From positions 49,662 to 113,661 of the forward strand of contig SIJG01000216.1 in NCBI GenBank assembly GCA_023374025.1: a stretch of DNA of 64,000 nt, in the 5' to 3' direction. The notes beneath the pieces were generated by a model that had not been told where the DNA came from, ran no database searches, and saw only the letters and a list, made by a program, of their open reading frames with translations. Shown piece by piece: positions 22,873 through 36,200 of this stretch (position 1 is its first letter; the number at the start of each line of letters is the position of its first letter). This DNA is from Heterodera schachtii. Lineage: Eukaryota > Nematoda > Chromadorea > Rhabditida > Heteroderidae. The position numbers were made by a program, and so were the translations under genes.

Positions 22873-23958
22873 GGAATTTTTTTAAAAATACACCCTTAAA
22901 AAGCGAAAAATTTTAACTTTTTGTAAGAAATTTTTGGAAAATTTTTTTTTTATTTTAACATATAAAAAAATTTTAAAATTTGGAAATTCAGTATTTTTAC
23001 AATTGTATAAAAAATGCTCCTTAGCCCTTGTTGTGGTGATTTCAAAGTCAATTCTTAATTTATACACAATTTTTGGCATTTTTTTGAAAGTTAAAAGCCA
23101 ATTAAAATCAATAAGTTATTTTTTCATTTTCATTTGAGATTTTAGAGAAAAACTTCGGGTTTCGGGTCTCGGGTTTCGGGTTGAGAAAAACTTCGGGTTT
23201 CGGGTCTCGGGTTTCGGGTCAATTGACAAATTTTTATAATATGCTTCGATAAAAAATTTTTATCGAATGAAAAATCAATAAAAATTTTCTGCGTCGCTCT
23301 TTTTCAATGTAAATTTCTCGAACAAGAGGTCTGGCGGTGCCGATAGGCGCCGCCGGGAAAAAATTTGAAAATTTGAGTTAAATTTGGTAACAGACTTTCA
23401 CCAAAAATTGCCAAATTTTTGCAATTTTAAGGCAAGCGACGAATTTTTTTGCTTTTAAAAATGTTTTTTGTGCGCCCTTTTTCAAACAAATTTTTTGGGA
23501 ACATTGGGGGTGGGGGGGGGGGCGGCTGTGCCGATAGGCGCCGCCGAAAAAAAATTAAAATTTTGAGTGGAATTTGTTAACAGAATTTGTCAAAAAATGA
23601 CCAAATATTTCTTTAATTTATGGTTTTAGACTTTTTAAAAAAGAAAAAATAATAATTTTAAGTTGAAATATTTTTTAAAACGCTTTAAATGAAATAAATT
23701 ATTAGTTTTTTTCTCAAAAATTTTTAAATTTGGCGATATGATAGTGACTCAAATATGTTTCACATTGCAAAAACTTTATCTTCTCAATATTTTACTCAGA
23801 TCTCCATTCTTACCGGTGCATATTTTTTTGCCTATGCCGCGGGTTGAGAAAAATTTCGGGTTCGGGTTTCGGGTCGGGCACTCGAAAAATTTCGAGTTCG
23901 GGTTTCGGGTTGAGAAAAACTTCGGGTTTCGGGTTTCGGGTTCGGGTTGGCATCACTG
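22873..23958. mobile_element. hAT-like non-autonomous element, left end missing
   Basis: The right end reads ..CGGGTTGGCATCACTG (to 23958), which inverted is CAGTGATGCCAACCCG, a hAT-type terminus. Subterminal TTCGGG/TCTCGGG repeats lie at 23149-23219 and 23839-23948. The G+C-rich core hairpin occurs twice (23331-23356 and 23521-23546) because an internal segment of about 190 bp is tandemly duplicated. A run of 11 G lies at 23512-23522. No matching left terminus was found, so the target duplication cannot be tested. The Gly/Phe/Arg open frames here are repeat translations, not genes. Confidence 0.65.
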
Positions 23959-24000
23959 TTCTTAACGCATCATTTAATTCTTTCGCAAACTTTCAGTTGA

Positions 24001-24011
24001 CCCCCCCCCCC
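24001..24011. repeat. Run of 11 C
   Basis: An uninterrupted C11 tract just outside the hAT-like element. It is striking in such A+T-rich DNA and prone to length errors in sequencing. Confidence 0.7.
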
Positions 24012-24164
24012 TCCCAACTGAATGGAAATTTTAAACATTAAAAAATATTATTGGAAAATTGAACTCAAAAGAGCCAACGAACTTGTTGGTCGAAACTAAA
24101 TTTTTCGAACTTTTTTGGTTTGAACTTTTTGTAAATTTTTACTAAAATTAAAAAAATTCATAAG

Positions 24165-24660
24165 TAGGGATACGTTTTATAGTTGCTAAAAACTGCCAAA
24201 ATAATTAGTTTTTAAGTTTCTAAAAAACCTCCAAAATAGTTGCTAAAAATGGGTAAGTTGCTAAAAAGTCCCGAATTTAGGGGTGTAAAATCGAAAATTT
24301 TCTTCAAAAAGCAAAAAATTTTGCCAAATCATTAATAATTTTCAAAATCAAAAATTATCACCAAGAAAATAAACAAATAAATTTTGGAGGTGAATTTTTG
24401 AGAAATTTTTCATTTCTCAGAGGTGTATTTTTGAAAATTTTTGGTTCGATTCTTAGGTGTGTTTTTTGAAAAAATTTTTGGGTTGATTAATAGGGTGTAA
24501 TTTCGTTTTTATCGCATTTTTGTTAACAAATTTTGGGCAAAACGCCAAAATAGTTGAAAATAGTTTTTTTTTCAAAAATTTATAGTTTTTTAGTTGCTAA
24601 AAAATAAAAAACTATAAAATAGTTGCTAATAACTCGAAAAGTAGCTTAACAACCCCCCTA
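24165..24660. mobile_element. hAT-like MITE with TAGTTGCTAA subterminal repeats
   Basis: Starts TAGGGATACGTTTTATAG and ends CTTAACAACCCCCCTA, giving short TAGGG inverted ends. The flanking octamers TTCATAAG (24157-24164) and TTATTAAG (24661-24668) agree at six of eight positions, as expected of a decayed 8-bp duplication. TAGTTGCTAA-type motifs recur near both ends (about 24180-24265 and 24590-24635). Inner AGGTGTATTTTTGAAAATTTTT segments also occur, inverted, near 46.1 kb and 55.2 kb. No open frame. Confidence 0.6.
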
Positions 24661-24880
24661 TTATTAAGCAAATAAAATTAAAATAATAATTACATTTCAT
24701 TATTACGAACATTGATACTTTTGTCACTTCGGCTCACCAAGTTTTTTATAAATACATATAGGAAATTTAATGCATTTTTATTTTCATTAATAAATTGGCC
24801 ATTATTTTAAATTCAAATATGAACTTCTTTTTACCATATTATTATCTGCAATCGTTCATCAAAATTTAATTATTTTTTAA

Positions 24881-25660
24881 AAACTCGGGAAATTAACGGG
24901 TTGTTATGAATGCCAAACAGGGGGAACTCTTAACTATACTTGTTGGACTGATTGGGGTGAAAGCATTGCGGAAGTGAAATGTCCAGGAGGTCTTATTTTT
25001 TTGGCAAAATGTAATAAAAAAGGCGAAAACCAAATTGATGTTCTTCCATTTGCTAAAGCTAAGGTTAATATGAATTGCCAAGTCGTGTGCCCAGGAGGAA
25101 AAAGTTTATTTAAAATCAAAGGCAGACTTATTTATGTCCCAATTAGTGAAAGAAAATTTAAAGTGCGAAATTCTGAGAAACTTAAAATAAGGGATGGAGA
25201 TGGTATAAAATGGGAGGATTTATTCGAAATCGATTTAAAAAATTTATTCAACCCGTTTAATAATTTTAAAAATATGACATTTTTCATTTTAATGTTATTC
25301 TTAGCAATGGGTGCCATTTACATTTTCTTACGATTTTTGCCCTATTTTATGGGTTACCGATTTGTCATAGGAATTTTATTGTGCAAATTTGTAAGCATTT
25401 CTTGTTCTTTATCCACGGGAGGGATGCGGAGCATCAAAGATCAAATTGGAGTGATAAAATTTGATGAATCAGTTCATATTGTCCAAAACGAGAAGGAACA
25501 AAAAAGTGTATTTAAATGGACCGAAATTCGGGAAAGGCACCATTGTTCCTTTAATCTAAAAAATTCAAAAATGTCCTACAATACTAAAACGAAAGAATTG
25601 ATCGACTTTGCTGCGGAGCAGCTCCGCTTCCAAGAAAAATGCCCAAATTGGTGGGCATAG
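24881..25660 (+). pseudogene. Phlebovirus-Gc-like envelope glycoprotein fragment
   Basis: An open frame with no in-frame ATG near its beginning runs from 24881 to TAG at 25658-25660. Its first third is Cys-rich, with GCYEC (24899-24913), further Cys before and after EVKCPGG, then NCQVVCPGG, spaced as in the membrane-proximal part of the Gc (G2) class II fusion glycoprotein family of phlebovirus-like viruses and of env-bearing nematode BEL/Pao elements. A hydrophobic stretch follows (about 25273-25385), consistent with a transmembrane anchor. About 90 further residues after it are not recognised. The signal peptide, fusion loop and most of the ectodomain are absent, so this is a 5'-truncated, non-functional relic. 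Base composition is less A+T-rich than its surroundings. No gag or polymerase lies nearby, so virus versus retrotransposon origin cannot be decided. The family call rests on cysteine pattern and topology only. Confidence 0.45.
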
Positions 25661-27201
25661 TACAAGAAAATAAATTTAATAATAAATATTTTAGTATTAT
25701 ATATATTCAAAAAAGATAATAATTCAAAAAATTCAAAAAATATCATTTCAGTAATTTAAAGCAAATTATAAAAAAACATTTGTATTCACAAATATTTCTA
25801 AATCAAATTTTAAAAGGAATTTAAAAAGGAAAAAAAATAGGCAATTTTTACGAAATGAACCCAAATTTAAATTGGTGGTTAATTGGGACTTGGCCCAGGG
25901 AATACTTACTCTCTAATCGAATATTAATTTAATTTTGTATTTCAGATTTTAATAATTTGGTGCCATTTTTTATTTTTAATAAAAATAAATTGACTAAAAT
26001 GGCTATTTATATTATTGTTATTTTATTTATTTCATAGCATTTTTATATAAAAAATGAAATTTGAGTTCATTTTAAATAAACTATTATTGTAGATATTATT
26101 TGTTATCAAGTTATAATATGAATTTTCAAGTGCCTAAATTTCCCAACAGGACAACTTTGGCTTCATCCATAAATTGCTTTAGAAACGAGCAAAAAGATTC
26201 CAATTATTCTCTTGTTAAAAAATTACTTTAAATGGTTTTTCAATATCTTAAATAGATTTAATTTTGTTGAAAATATATTTAACCTTTATAATTAATCCTC
26301 TTTATTCATAAAATAATTCATAAAAATTATAAAATTTCAAGACACCTTTAATCTTATTTTAGCTGGCACCACACCGTCAAAAATGAAAAAGAAATCATGA
26401 AAGCCATTGGTCTATGAAGGAATTTAAGGGAATTCAAATGGATTTACAAAATATCTATAATAAATGTGGTAAATGGATGCACAAATGCCATTTCTTAATG
26501 TCTTTAAATAATTTATTAAAATAAATAAAATTTAAAATTAAATATTATGCCCCCTCTACATATAATGTAATTTATTTAAAAATCAAAAATTTAGAAAATA
26601 AAATGATATGATTTCTAAGTATAAATAATAAATTTCAAAAAAATTATTCAAAGAATTAATTAAAAAATTTCTAGCAAAACAAAGATAAATTATTTATTTT
26701 TATGACAACAAGCATTTGATAAAAAACTACCGGTCATGTGAATATATAGAAAAAATAAAATTAAAAATATTAATATCTCTTCTAAATATAATTTAAATAT
26801 AAATTGTTTTTTTTTAATTTTTATTTGTATCTCTAAAAAATTTGTTATTTAATCTATTTTGAAAATTTTGCATAAGAATATAAAAAGTATTGGGCATTAT
26901 TTGCAAATAATTTCTTTGGTTTATGTATAATTTATCTTGACTAATTTTCCATTTTCTTATTTTAAATCTAAGACTAATTAATAACAGAAAATAAAATGAG
27001 GATTAATATATTTAAATGAACAAAATAAAAAAAACAAATCAAAATGTTCGATCAAAGGAAAAAGTAAATCATCATATAATGAAAATACGCATAAAAGTAA
27101 CAAAAAAGAAATGAATAATCATTTACAAATTGTCAATAAAGAATTTTTTGAAAATTTTGCAACTTTTCCTGCCATATTTATTAAAATTTCCAAAAAAATT
27201 A
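25661..27201. other. A-rich gene-free stretch with a short possible coding relic
   Basis: Mostly low-complexity. At 26362-26459 a frame reads WHHTVKNEKEIMKAIGL, then a stop, then RNLREFKWIYKIS. Its composition is more protein-like than the surroundings, and it follows TTATTTTAG, which could be a splice acceptor. It is too short to identify. Nothing else is supported. Confidence 0.35.
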
Positions 27202-27227
27202 TCGGCGGCGCCTATCGGCACTGCCGG
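27202..27227. mobile_element. Isolated G+C-rich hairpin core of the hAT-like family
   Basis: TCGGCGGCGCCTATCGGCAC and the following CTGCCGG form the same hairpin found in the elements at 14.3, 23.3, 23.5, 40.5 and 44.1 kb (here in the orientation of 14.3 kb). About 100 bp of flank on each side resembles the interior of those elements, but no termini remain, so it is a decayed copy. Confidence 0.65.
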
Positions 27228-30200
27228 ACCCTCATTTTACCTTAATTTTTGAAATTTTAACCTCAAATTATTAGTCAGCCAAGCAATATGTTTTCGGAAA
27301 ACACTCATTCAAAAAGTTTACGTAAAACTTAATTAATTGGGAAAAAATTAGCAATACGGGTGAAAAAAGTGGGAGAAAAAATTATTGTATAATTGTTAGA
27401 AGTGCTAATGCTTAATTTTTAATTTATGACATAATGACGAATAAAATGTGAACTAAAATAATAAACTATTATATAACTAAAAATAAAAATTCAAATTTGT
27501 ATGCAAAAATAAATAAAAAACAATTTTTCATTTAAATCAATTTCTACGAGAGAGATAAACCCTTACAATATAAATAATAATTGTAAACGGTCAGACTGAC
27601 CTTCCCCCTTTTAAAGTATGCTTTATAATTTAAATATTAATTTTTTTATGATTTAATAATTTATTTATTATTTAAGTTTTAAGAATAGAGTTCATCTGAT
27701 TATCTCAGACTTTATTAAATTCTTTTTGTATTTATATTATTATTTTATTGTTATTTTTCATTATATTTTATGTAATTTTTTATTTTATGTGGTACGATTA
27801 ATTGTTGAAAATAACATATTCTCAAATATAGTAATTTTACCTATTAAAATCATGCACTCTACTATAAAAAGGGCATAATATTTCATCAGCCTCTATAATA
27901 TGAATAATTTTATTATTTCTTGAATTTTAAAAACTTGGTCTTGTAACACTCTAACAAACAACGACATTTTCCAAAATAACAAATAATTGGCATCACATTT
28001 TTTCTTGAAATTCAAAAGAAAATAATTGGTTTAAATTTTTTTAATTTTAATTATATTTTTTACTTAATTCATTAATTTGAAAACTATTTTTAAATTAATT
28101 ATTTATTATTGCTCTTTCTCAATTTGGTAATTTTTTCCTTTTAATTCCAAATTTATATTAATTCACTTTTAATGTGTCAAAATTTTTTAAGCTTATTTAA
28201 TATGCTTTTCATAGCTTATATTCGACCAAACGAAACATTTTTTCAACAGTTATGAATTTTTTGAAATTATCATTTGAAAAATATTATTTTATAAAAAATA
28301 CTGAAAATAAAAATATTTAATTTTCTTGCTGAACTAATCTTTTTAGTTTTAAATTGTGAAATAAAAATTATATTTAAATTATGTAATTTATAAAAATTAA
28401 ATAAGCTTTATCCTTAAAGTTATTTTTATTCAGCTTTGAAATTATTTTTTTCGAGGGAGTACTTTTTTTTATTGTGAATTGCATCATTTTTGATTTTATA
28501 CATTTTATTTTTAATCCATTCTAATATCAATTATTTTTTAAATTATCGTTAAATATCGAAAAAATAAATCATTTATTTTTTATGTTATAATATAAATAAG
28601 AAATTTCTTTGGTGGAAAATAGTTATTCTCAATATGTAAATATCTTTGATAGTAAGACTCTTATAATTGCATTATGCCACTTTACCATTTGTCTTTAAGT
28701 TTTTAATTTATGACATGTTAAAACTTAATAAATAAGATAAAAATATTAAAATTGTGCTCTTGCTTTTATAGTCATTTTTCCCATTAACATAAATTTTTTT
28801 ATATTTTTCTTTTTGTTAATTTAATTTCTTAATTTTTAAATTAATCTTGACGAAAAGGATGTCGAAATTTTAGAGGGATTTTTCCAGCTAAATTCTGTTT
28901 TTAATAAATTATAATGTTCAGATTCAGTTATTAGCTTTGTTTTAAATTTCATTTTTAAGAATGCAAAAATTATGTCAATGAGTTAAAATCTTGGTACATA
29001 TTTATTTGAATTCCATGACAATTATTTGTATTTTAATTAAAATAGTAAATGCATTTGAGTATTTAACTGATAAATGTGTATAAATCATGTTGAAAACTAA
29101 AAGTAATTTAAAATTAGAATAATTTATTTTGTCTTGTCGATGCTATGGTTTCGTGCAACTTTCAGCTAACGCTAATCGTTTTTTATATTCACTATTAATT
29201 AAATAATTATTAAAGATTATATAGACATGAATTACATAATAATGAATTAATTTTTTTTAATATTATTTTTTTTGCTAAACTTTAATAATTTTTTCTTATT
29301 CGTTAGTTATTTTCTGAGCTTTCGAAATTAATTTTTTTTAAATGATTTTTCAATGAAAATAATTTATTTCAATATTTTTAAAATTATTATTCATTTCTTT
29401 TCTTAAAGTTTTTCAAATTTATTCATTATTATAATTTTATAAATTTTTCTCTCAACGTTTAAATGTAAATTTTTGAATGCTTTCTAACAAAAGATTTATA
29501 GCTAATTTTATTAATGAAAATAACATTGATTAATAATCTTTTTTTAAATATATTTTTCCTTTTATTCCCTGCGCTTTTCTTTGCAGGATATAAACATATT
29601 GTGAAAGAGCTTTTATATTTAATTTTGTATAAAATAATTTTAATTTTCTCTTATTGTTTTTTTTCAATTTTATTCTCATGTATCAATCGCATCGTATCTT
29701 GTGATTCGTCATGTTGGTTTACGCACATGAATTAAAATGTTATGTATTTATTTATTTAGTTCTTATTCATTATTCATTACATTTTTATTTTATACTTCGC
29801 AACATTCAATTGGACTATTTTTCTGTAGTTTGCATATTAAAATTAAAGAAAAACTTAAAAAACATAGATTAGTCTTATAACTTTTAAGACCCTTTTCAAT
29901 TGATTCATAAATTAATATTCAAAATAAATAACATATTTCTAATTTTTAAAATAAAGTTTTTAAAAACTAATTTGTTTCTCGTTTTGTTAACAATTTATTT
30001 TACCTATATAATTTATCCTTTTTATTCTTAAAAAAACTTTTCATTTTTATTAATAATCTTTTATTTCTTTGATTCATTTGCAGCCGATAATAATGAAGCC
30101 TAGTATTTTTGTTATAAATAAAAAAATTTTAATAATTTAATCGATGACTTTTTCCTTCTCACAAAATTTCTGCTTTTTTACAAAACTAATTTTAAAACAG

Positions 30201-32224
30201 GTTTTATTACATATTATAATATTTATTTTTTCGTTTAACCAATGATAAATTTCAATAAGTAAAGGGCTTCATAACCTCTAACATAACATATTAATATTTG
30301 ATAATAATTAATATTTTCTTTCACTTTAATGACTCAATTATTTAAATTTAATTTTCCAATAATTATTTTGGGACTCGAATTTAAGAAAAATTCATACATA
30401 ATTATTTCCTTAATAGGACATTAATTTATTATCCTTACTATTTTCGATTATATGAATTTGATTAAGATTATCCAAGCTTTTTTATAGATAGTTTTTAATA
30501 TATTTCTTATAGTAATTTAACATTTTTTGCTTCCTCTATTTTTTATTTTCTAAATTGATATTATAAGGTTTTATCATTTTTAATTTGAAAATAATTAATT
30601 TCTTATCAACTTATTAATGTAGCTCTTTTTTACCTCATGTTCTGCCTTTAGGGAACATTTAGATAAAAAAATTTTATCCAGAGATAAGTTTTTTGCCCTG
30701 GTTTTTTTTATTTTTTTGCATTTAGATGTTTTTTTGATTTAAAAATTAACCTTCTTGAAATCTTCGATAGAATTTTTATTAGATAATTTACTTTTTTTAA
30801 TAATTTTTTTATTTATATTTTTTTTAAGTTTCAAAAATTATTTTTTTTTACAGCAGAAAATTATATTAAAAATAAGAAAAAAAGATTTGAATAATTTAAG
30901 CGTTAAATAGAATATTAAATGATGATGGAAAAGTTGACTAAGGTAATTTTATAACTAAATGAAAATTTAAATTTTTAAATACGAAAACCAAAAAAAAAAA
31001 CCAAAATTTAAAATTTTTATATAAGAAAACAAAAACGAAACGAAAAATTTTTAAATTTATATAAAAATATGAATTTAAATTAATTCAAACTTCATCAAAT
31101 TATAAATCTATTAATTTTCCAATGGTAATGAGAAAATTATTAATTATAAACAAGAATTAATAACAGCCAAAATACAAATTATTTATCAAACAAAAAAAAA
31201 TTTTAAAAATGAATTTATATATTTTTTGTTTATAATAAAATAAATAAATGTACAAAATTATTATTTAAAAGCCAAAAAAATAAATTATTAAATTAGAAGC
31301 ACTTAATTTTAATTACGCAATTTAAAAAAATAATTAATTAATACCAAGAAAACTTAATCCTTTGAAAAAAATTTTCGCAGCAAGAGCACATTTAAAATTA
31401 TAAAATTCAATTTGAAAACATTAAATAACAGCTCTTATTTTTATATCAGTCAGACAAATTCAAATAAATAATTTAATTGAAAGACATAGAAACAAGATCA
31501 AAAATATTTTTTGTAATTTGAAAAAAAAGATTTATGTTAGTGAATTTCAAAATTAAAAAGAAATAAATGTAAAAAATATAAAATTAGCATATAATTAAAG
31601 ATTAAAAAAGATTTTTAAATGAATATATATGAAAAAAAAATCATATTTAATGTGTTCTTTTAAAAATGATTGGAAAGAATAAAAAATTTTTTTAATTGAT
31701 TAAATTTTAATAAAAAAAATATTCGTTCGAAATTTTAATGAAGATTTTTTTAAATAAAACAACATTTAAATTCTGAACATTTATTATTATTGGCAAAAAC
31801 ATTACCATATGAATCTCTTGACACGTGATATGAAATTATGATCAAATAAAGGAATTAAAATACATGCAAAATTGTTTATTAAAAAAAGAAAAATTATAAA
31901 ATTTTAAACAAAAATAGTCGTAAATTATTAATTGGTTGATAATATGAGTTATTAATTAAATTTATATTTACTTAATTCGAAAAACAAAAAAAAATGTATT
32001 AAAATACAATTTAAAGTTTAAAATTAATTAATAAAATGTAAACAATAATAAAATTATTTTAATAAAGGAATTTAAAATGAACGCAAATGAAAATGTTCAA
32101 AATTACATTTCTCATAAAACAAAATTAATTTTATAAAAAATCAATAAAATTAAATAATATATTTATCATAAAAATTTTATCAAATATTAGATTTATTTTA
32201 AATATCACTAAAATACTAATTAAA
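27228..32224. other. Gene-free repeat-rich stretch
   Basis: T-rich on the plus strand to about 30.9 kb, then A-rich. 28.1-28.3 kb resembles 22.3-22.6 kb of the 2-kb block (TTCGACCAAA-GAAACATTT). 29.14-29.2 kb (CAGCTAACGCTAATCG) resembles 60.5-60.6 kb. The open frame at 29514-29735 is Phe/Leu/Ile-rich and matches nothing recognisable. No gene is supported. Confidence 0.5.
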
Positions 32225-32530
32225 TATAGCAATAATAATAATGCTTTTAGCAGAAGTAAGAGCAAATTCTTTTAACACTTTGAATAAATCAAGGCTAACT
32301 TCTGAAAAATCATTAAAAAATAAAAATTTAACAACAGTTCTTACTTTTCGCTAAAAAGAGAAATTAAAATTCAAAAATGTAATTAACCACAGCAATAATA
32401 ATGAACAAAAAAATAATGCTAATTTTATTTAAAAATTTTAATTACCCAAGAAATTTAAATGTAACTAGCACAGGCCAATCACACTTAGACGAGTAAGAAA
32501 GCATGAGTTAAAAAGACAAGCATAAATAAA
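32225..32530 (-). repeat. Dispersed repeat B, inverted copy
   Basis: The reverse complement of this stretch matches 16.8-17.12 kb. CAAGGCTAACTTCTGAAAAATC (about 32291-32312) is the inverse of the repeat B segment at 17.03 kb, and GCATGAGTTAAAAAGACAAGC (about 32502-32522) is the inverse of the TTATCTCATG region at 16.81 kb. It marks a local inversion relative to the 16-kb and 57-kb copies. Confidence 0.65.
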
Positions 32531-32748
32531 AGATAAGAAATTAACTGTTTTCAAATTTAATAAAAAAGAACAAATTATGACATCAATTTAAAATCAAAAA
32601 TAGAACAAGCAAAAATAAATGAATAAACTAAAATTACTATACAAATTTATTTAAAAAAATTCATAACGAATATTAAAAATAATATTCAAAAAAAAACTAA
32701 GAAATTGTCAGGGTAAATTTAACATAAAGAATTTTGTGAAATAATAAC

Positions 32749-33230
32749 TAGGGTTATAAATTATATGGATTAACATATTTTTCTGCGCATATGCTATGAA
32801 GAAGAAAGGGGCTCAAAAATAGCATTTAATCGTTAAAATTTTTGATTTGGTGAAGGTTTTTAGTCCATATAAATCCATATTTCGCCATTTTTTGCGTTTT
32901 TAGTCCATATTTCGGTCATTTTTGGCAAATTTTCACCAGAAAAATACAAAAAAAAAAAAAAAAAAAAAACAAAAAAACGAAAAATACACCTCTAAATATC
33001 GACTTTTTTGGAAATTTAAAAAATAAAATTTTGGCAAATTTTTTTTGGTATTTTCTTCGCTTCCGAAAATTTCGCTGACAAAGAATGAGATTATTACTAA
33101 ATATTTGAAAGGTATTTGTTTTTCAATTATGAAGCTAGAATTTGAAATTTTTGTCCATATTTTTGGGTTTTTTAGTCCATATTTTATGTCTATATTTGGC
33201 GTTTTTTTGTCCATATAATTTACAAGCCTA
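32749..33230. mobile_element. hAT-like MITE with TTTAGTCCATAT repeats
   Basis: The ends are inverted: TAGGGTTATAAATTATATGG at the left and, inverted, TAGGCTTGTAAATTATATGG at the right. The flanking octamers ATAATAAC (32741-32748) and ATTATAAT (33231-33238) agree at six of eight bases. TTAGTCCATAT or TTGTCCATAT recurs at 32860-32870, 32900-32910, 33151-33160, 33171-33181 and 33209-33217. The interior holds a run of 22 A (32948-32969). The minus-strand open frame across it is a repeat translation. No transposase. Confidence 0.75.
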
Positions 33231-36200
33231 ATTATAATGATTTTAAATCTAATTATTTTTTAAAAATTTGCTTATTGTTAGAACAATAAAATCAGTTTAT
33301 AAAAAACTAATTGAAAATTTTGTAAAAGCACCGACTGCAAAATAAGTACGCTTCTAGAACATATCTGATAAAAAATGAATATTAAGCATTAAAACAAAAT
33401 TTCAGCGAATGTTAATAACTAGCAACTAAAATTCAAAAATTTCATCAATGAGAAGATTAAATAATTTCTTTACATATAAAGCAAAGAATTATTATGCTCA
33501 AAAAACTAATTATAATCATTAAAAAAATTTTTATAAGAATAAAGAAAGATAAACTTTTTTTCAATAATTAATTAAGCATTATTAAGAACTAAATGATTTC
33601 TCAAAAAAAATATTAAATAAAATATGTAATCATTAAAACTTAAAACAAAATTAAACTGAGCATTAATTTAATATTGAAAAAACACTTAATAAAGTTGCAG
33701 GAGTTACAAAACTAAAAAATATATACCTATTTTATTAGAACAAAAAAAGGAAAATAATCATTTAAATCTAAACAATAAATAGAAAATTGCAAATAATAAA
33801 TTTTTAACCATTTTCATCATAACACTATTTATTGCTTTATCGTACAAGAGATTTATGAGAAAGAAAAATTAAAGATAATAATTATCTTATTTATAATTAT
33901 TCCAAATGAATGAAAATAAGCAAATGAGTGATAATTAATATAATTATCCATACATATATTATAAAATAGAAAAAGCTTAATGTTAATTAAATTATATCTA
34001 TAAAAATTTGAATTATATAAATATTAAAAGTTATTTACCAAAATTTTTTAATTCCTAAAATAATATTTTATTACAGTAGATATTATATATACATATTTAT
34101 ATTAGGTAAAAAAATGCCGTTATTTATAAATTAAAATCGGGGTTAAGTTAAGCTAAATAACATATTTTTATATTATTTAATGATAACGTGCTATAAAAGT
34201 GTAAATTAAAATTTATTTTTGATTATGCGAACATTTGAATATTTTTTATTTAATCAACTGTCAACAGATTTCTTAAGTTTAATTATTAATATTACATTTT
34301 ATTTATTTTTAAATGTATAATTGTTTTTCTTTAGGTTTTTTAAATTATGAAAATTAATCCAATATTTTGCAAATGAAAAAGCTTTTTTGTTTCAAACTTT
34401 TTAATAGAAAAATGTTTCTGATATAGAAATTATGTGGGAATTATATGGAATTTACCAATCAATTATTACAGACATAAATGATTTTTACGAAGCCATACAT
34501 TTTGCGACAGTTTTAAAAATTTACAACTTAATTTTCAAAAATTTCACGATTATTTTCGAATTATTTTATTTTTTATTATTTAGGTTTCTTTTTTGTTGTT
34601 TCATAAATAACATATTTTTTAAATTAATTTATTGCTTTCAAAATAATTTTATATTTACAAATTCTGCTTTTTCTTCAGTGGCCAGTATTATTATTTTTTG
34701 AGTTATGTTTTTATTTAGTTTGTTCATTTAAATTTATTATAATTAATTTATTTAACTTTATTTAATCTAATTTTAAATTTATTTAATATCTTGATAGTTT
34801 TTCTGGGATGACATTTTTCGCACAGTCATTTGTCTGAGGCTTATTATATTATATTTTTAGGGAGTTATTTCAATGAATTTTTTTTTCTGATATACAGAGC
34901 TTATCACAACAGGTTATCATTTTGGTGCCTAATAAATTAATTATTATATTTTTTATAATTAAAAACTGACTTTTTTAGTGTTTACTTTTAAAAGATTTTA
35001 ATTTTTTTAATTCTATATTCAAAATTTTGTATTTACATTTTATGCTTATTTATATTCTGTGTAATTTTCATCGTTTTAATTTATTATCTCTAAAATTTAT
35101 TTCATAGTTTCGTTATAACAGCAGCATAGTGATTAATAAATTTATAATTTTTAATATTGTTTTTATAAAAGATAAAAGTTAGTTGTTTTTAAATGTCATC
35201 AATAAATTATTTTTAGATTTAGCTGTTAATAGAATTTGCTTTTTCCGACGACACGGCAATTATTTGTGAGAAAAAGAAAAATTAAATATAATAATATGAT
35301 TTGAAAACATTTCTAATAATAATGTAGACAATAAACTATTTTATTGCAAGAATGATTTATTATTTTGATCTTAAAATAATTTTATTTATAATTCATAAAG
35401 CGTGAAATGAGTAAATAATTATATTTGTAAGTAATTATTAAAAATTTTAAAATATTATATTTTTTCTCTTATTCATTTATTATAATTATTATTTATTTAT
35501 AAAATCCTTTTGTTTATTTGTTTATATATTTACTTATTTTTAATTTTATACTTAGCCCTTAGTTCGCAATATAAAACTTTGCCTCACATTTTACATAATA
35601 AATTTAATTGCTTTTGTTCAAAATTTTTTTGTTGTGCTTTATTTACAATATTAATAACTTTATATTATTACTCTTTCACAATGATTGTGTTTCATTATGC
35701 ATTTTTAATTATAATAATATTAATTTTCTTGTATTTGCTATGTTATCATTAGGAATCGGATTTATATGCATTTACCTATATTTTTTGCATATTTTGTGTC
35801 ATAACCGTTTTAAGCGACCTCGAAAACCCCTAGAAATATGTTTTCCTTATAATTTATGAATTTAGAATTTCTGTTCGAATTCGGGTTCGAATTCAGAATT
35901 TTGAAAAATAAATGTCATGTTCGTGATCAGCGCGCCAAATTACCCTAAAAATGACTTTTATTTGAAAATTTCAGAGAGGTCACAAAACAGAAAAGTACTA
36001 CCATTTTACAATATTTTTTTTTTGCTTAAATGTTTTTTCTAAATTCTAGATTTTCAGTAAACAATAAATAGGAGGTCTTAATAATAGAATTTAATAATTC
36101 ATTTAATTATTTTTCCTTATTTTAATTAATTTCAAACTAAAATTCAATTTATGAAGAATTTTAGGAAATTAAAAAAAATTAGATATTTCATTTCCAAAAT

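Noticed and set aside
23149..23948. Interstitial telomere repeats (TTCGGG/TTTCGGG)
   Set aside because: The units are irregular, occur at both sides of a hAT-like element and end in a hAT-type terminus; subterminal repeats explain them better.
23738..24041. Gly/Phe-rich plus-strand open frames
   Set aside because: Translations of the TTCGGG repeats in the hAT-like element, in two frames at once.
29514..35859. Several Phe/Ile/Leu-rich frames that look like membrane proteins
   Set aside because: T-rich DNA automatically yields such frames; they overlap in two frames, lack flanking signals and have no recognisable family.
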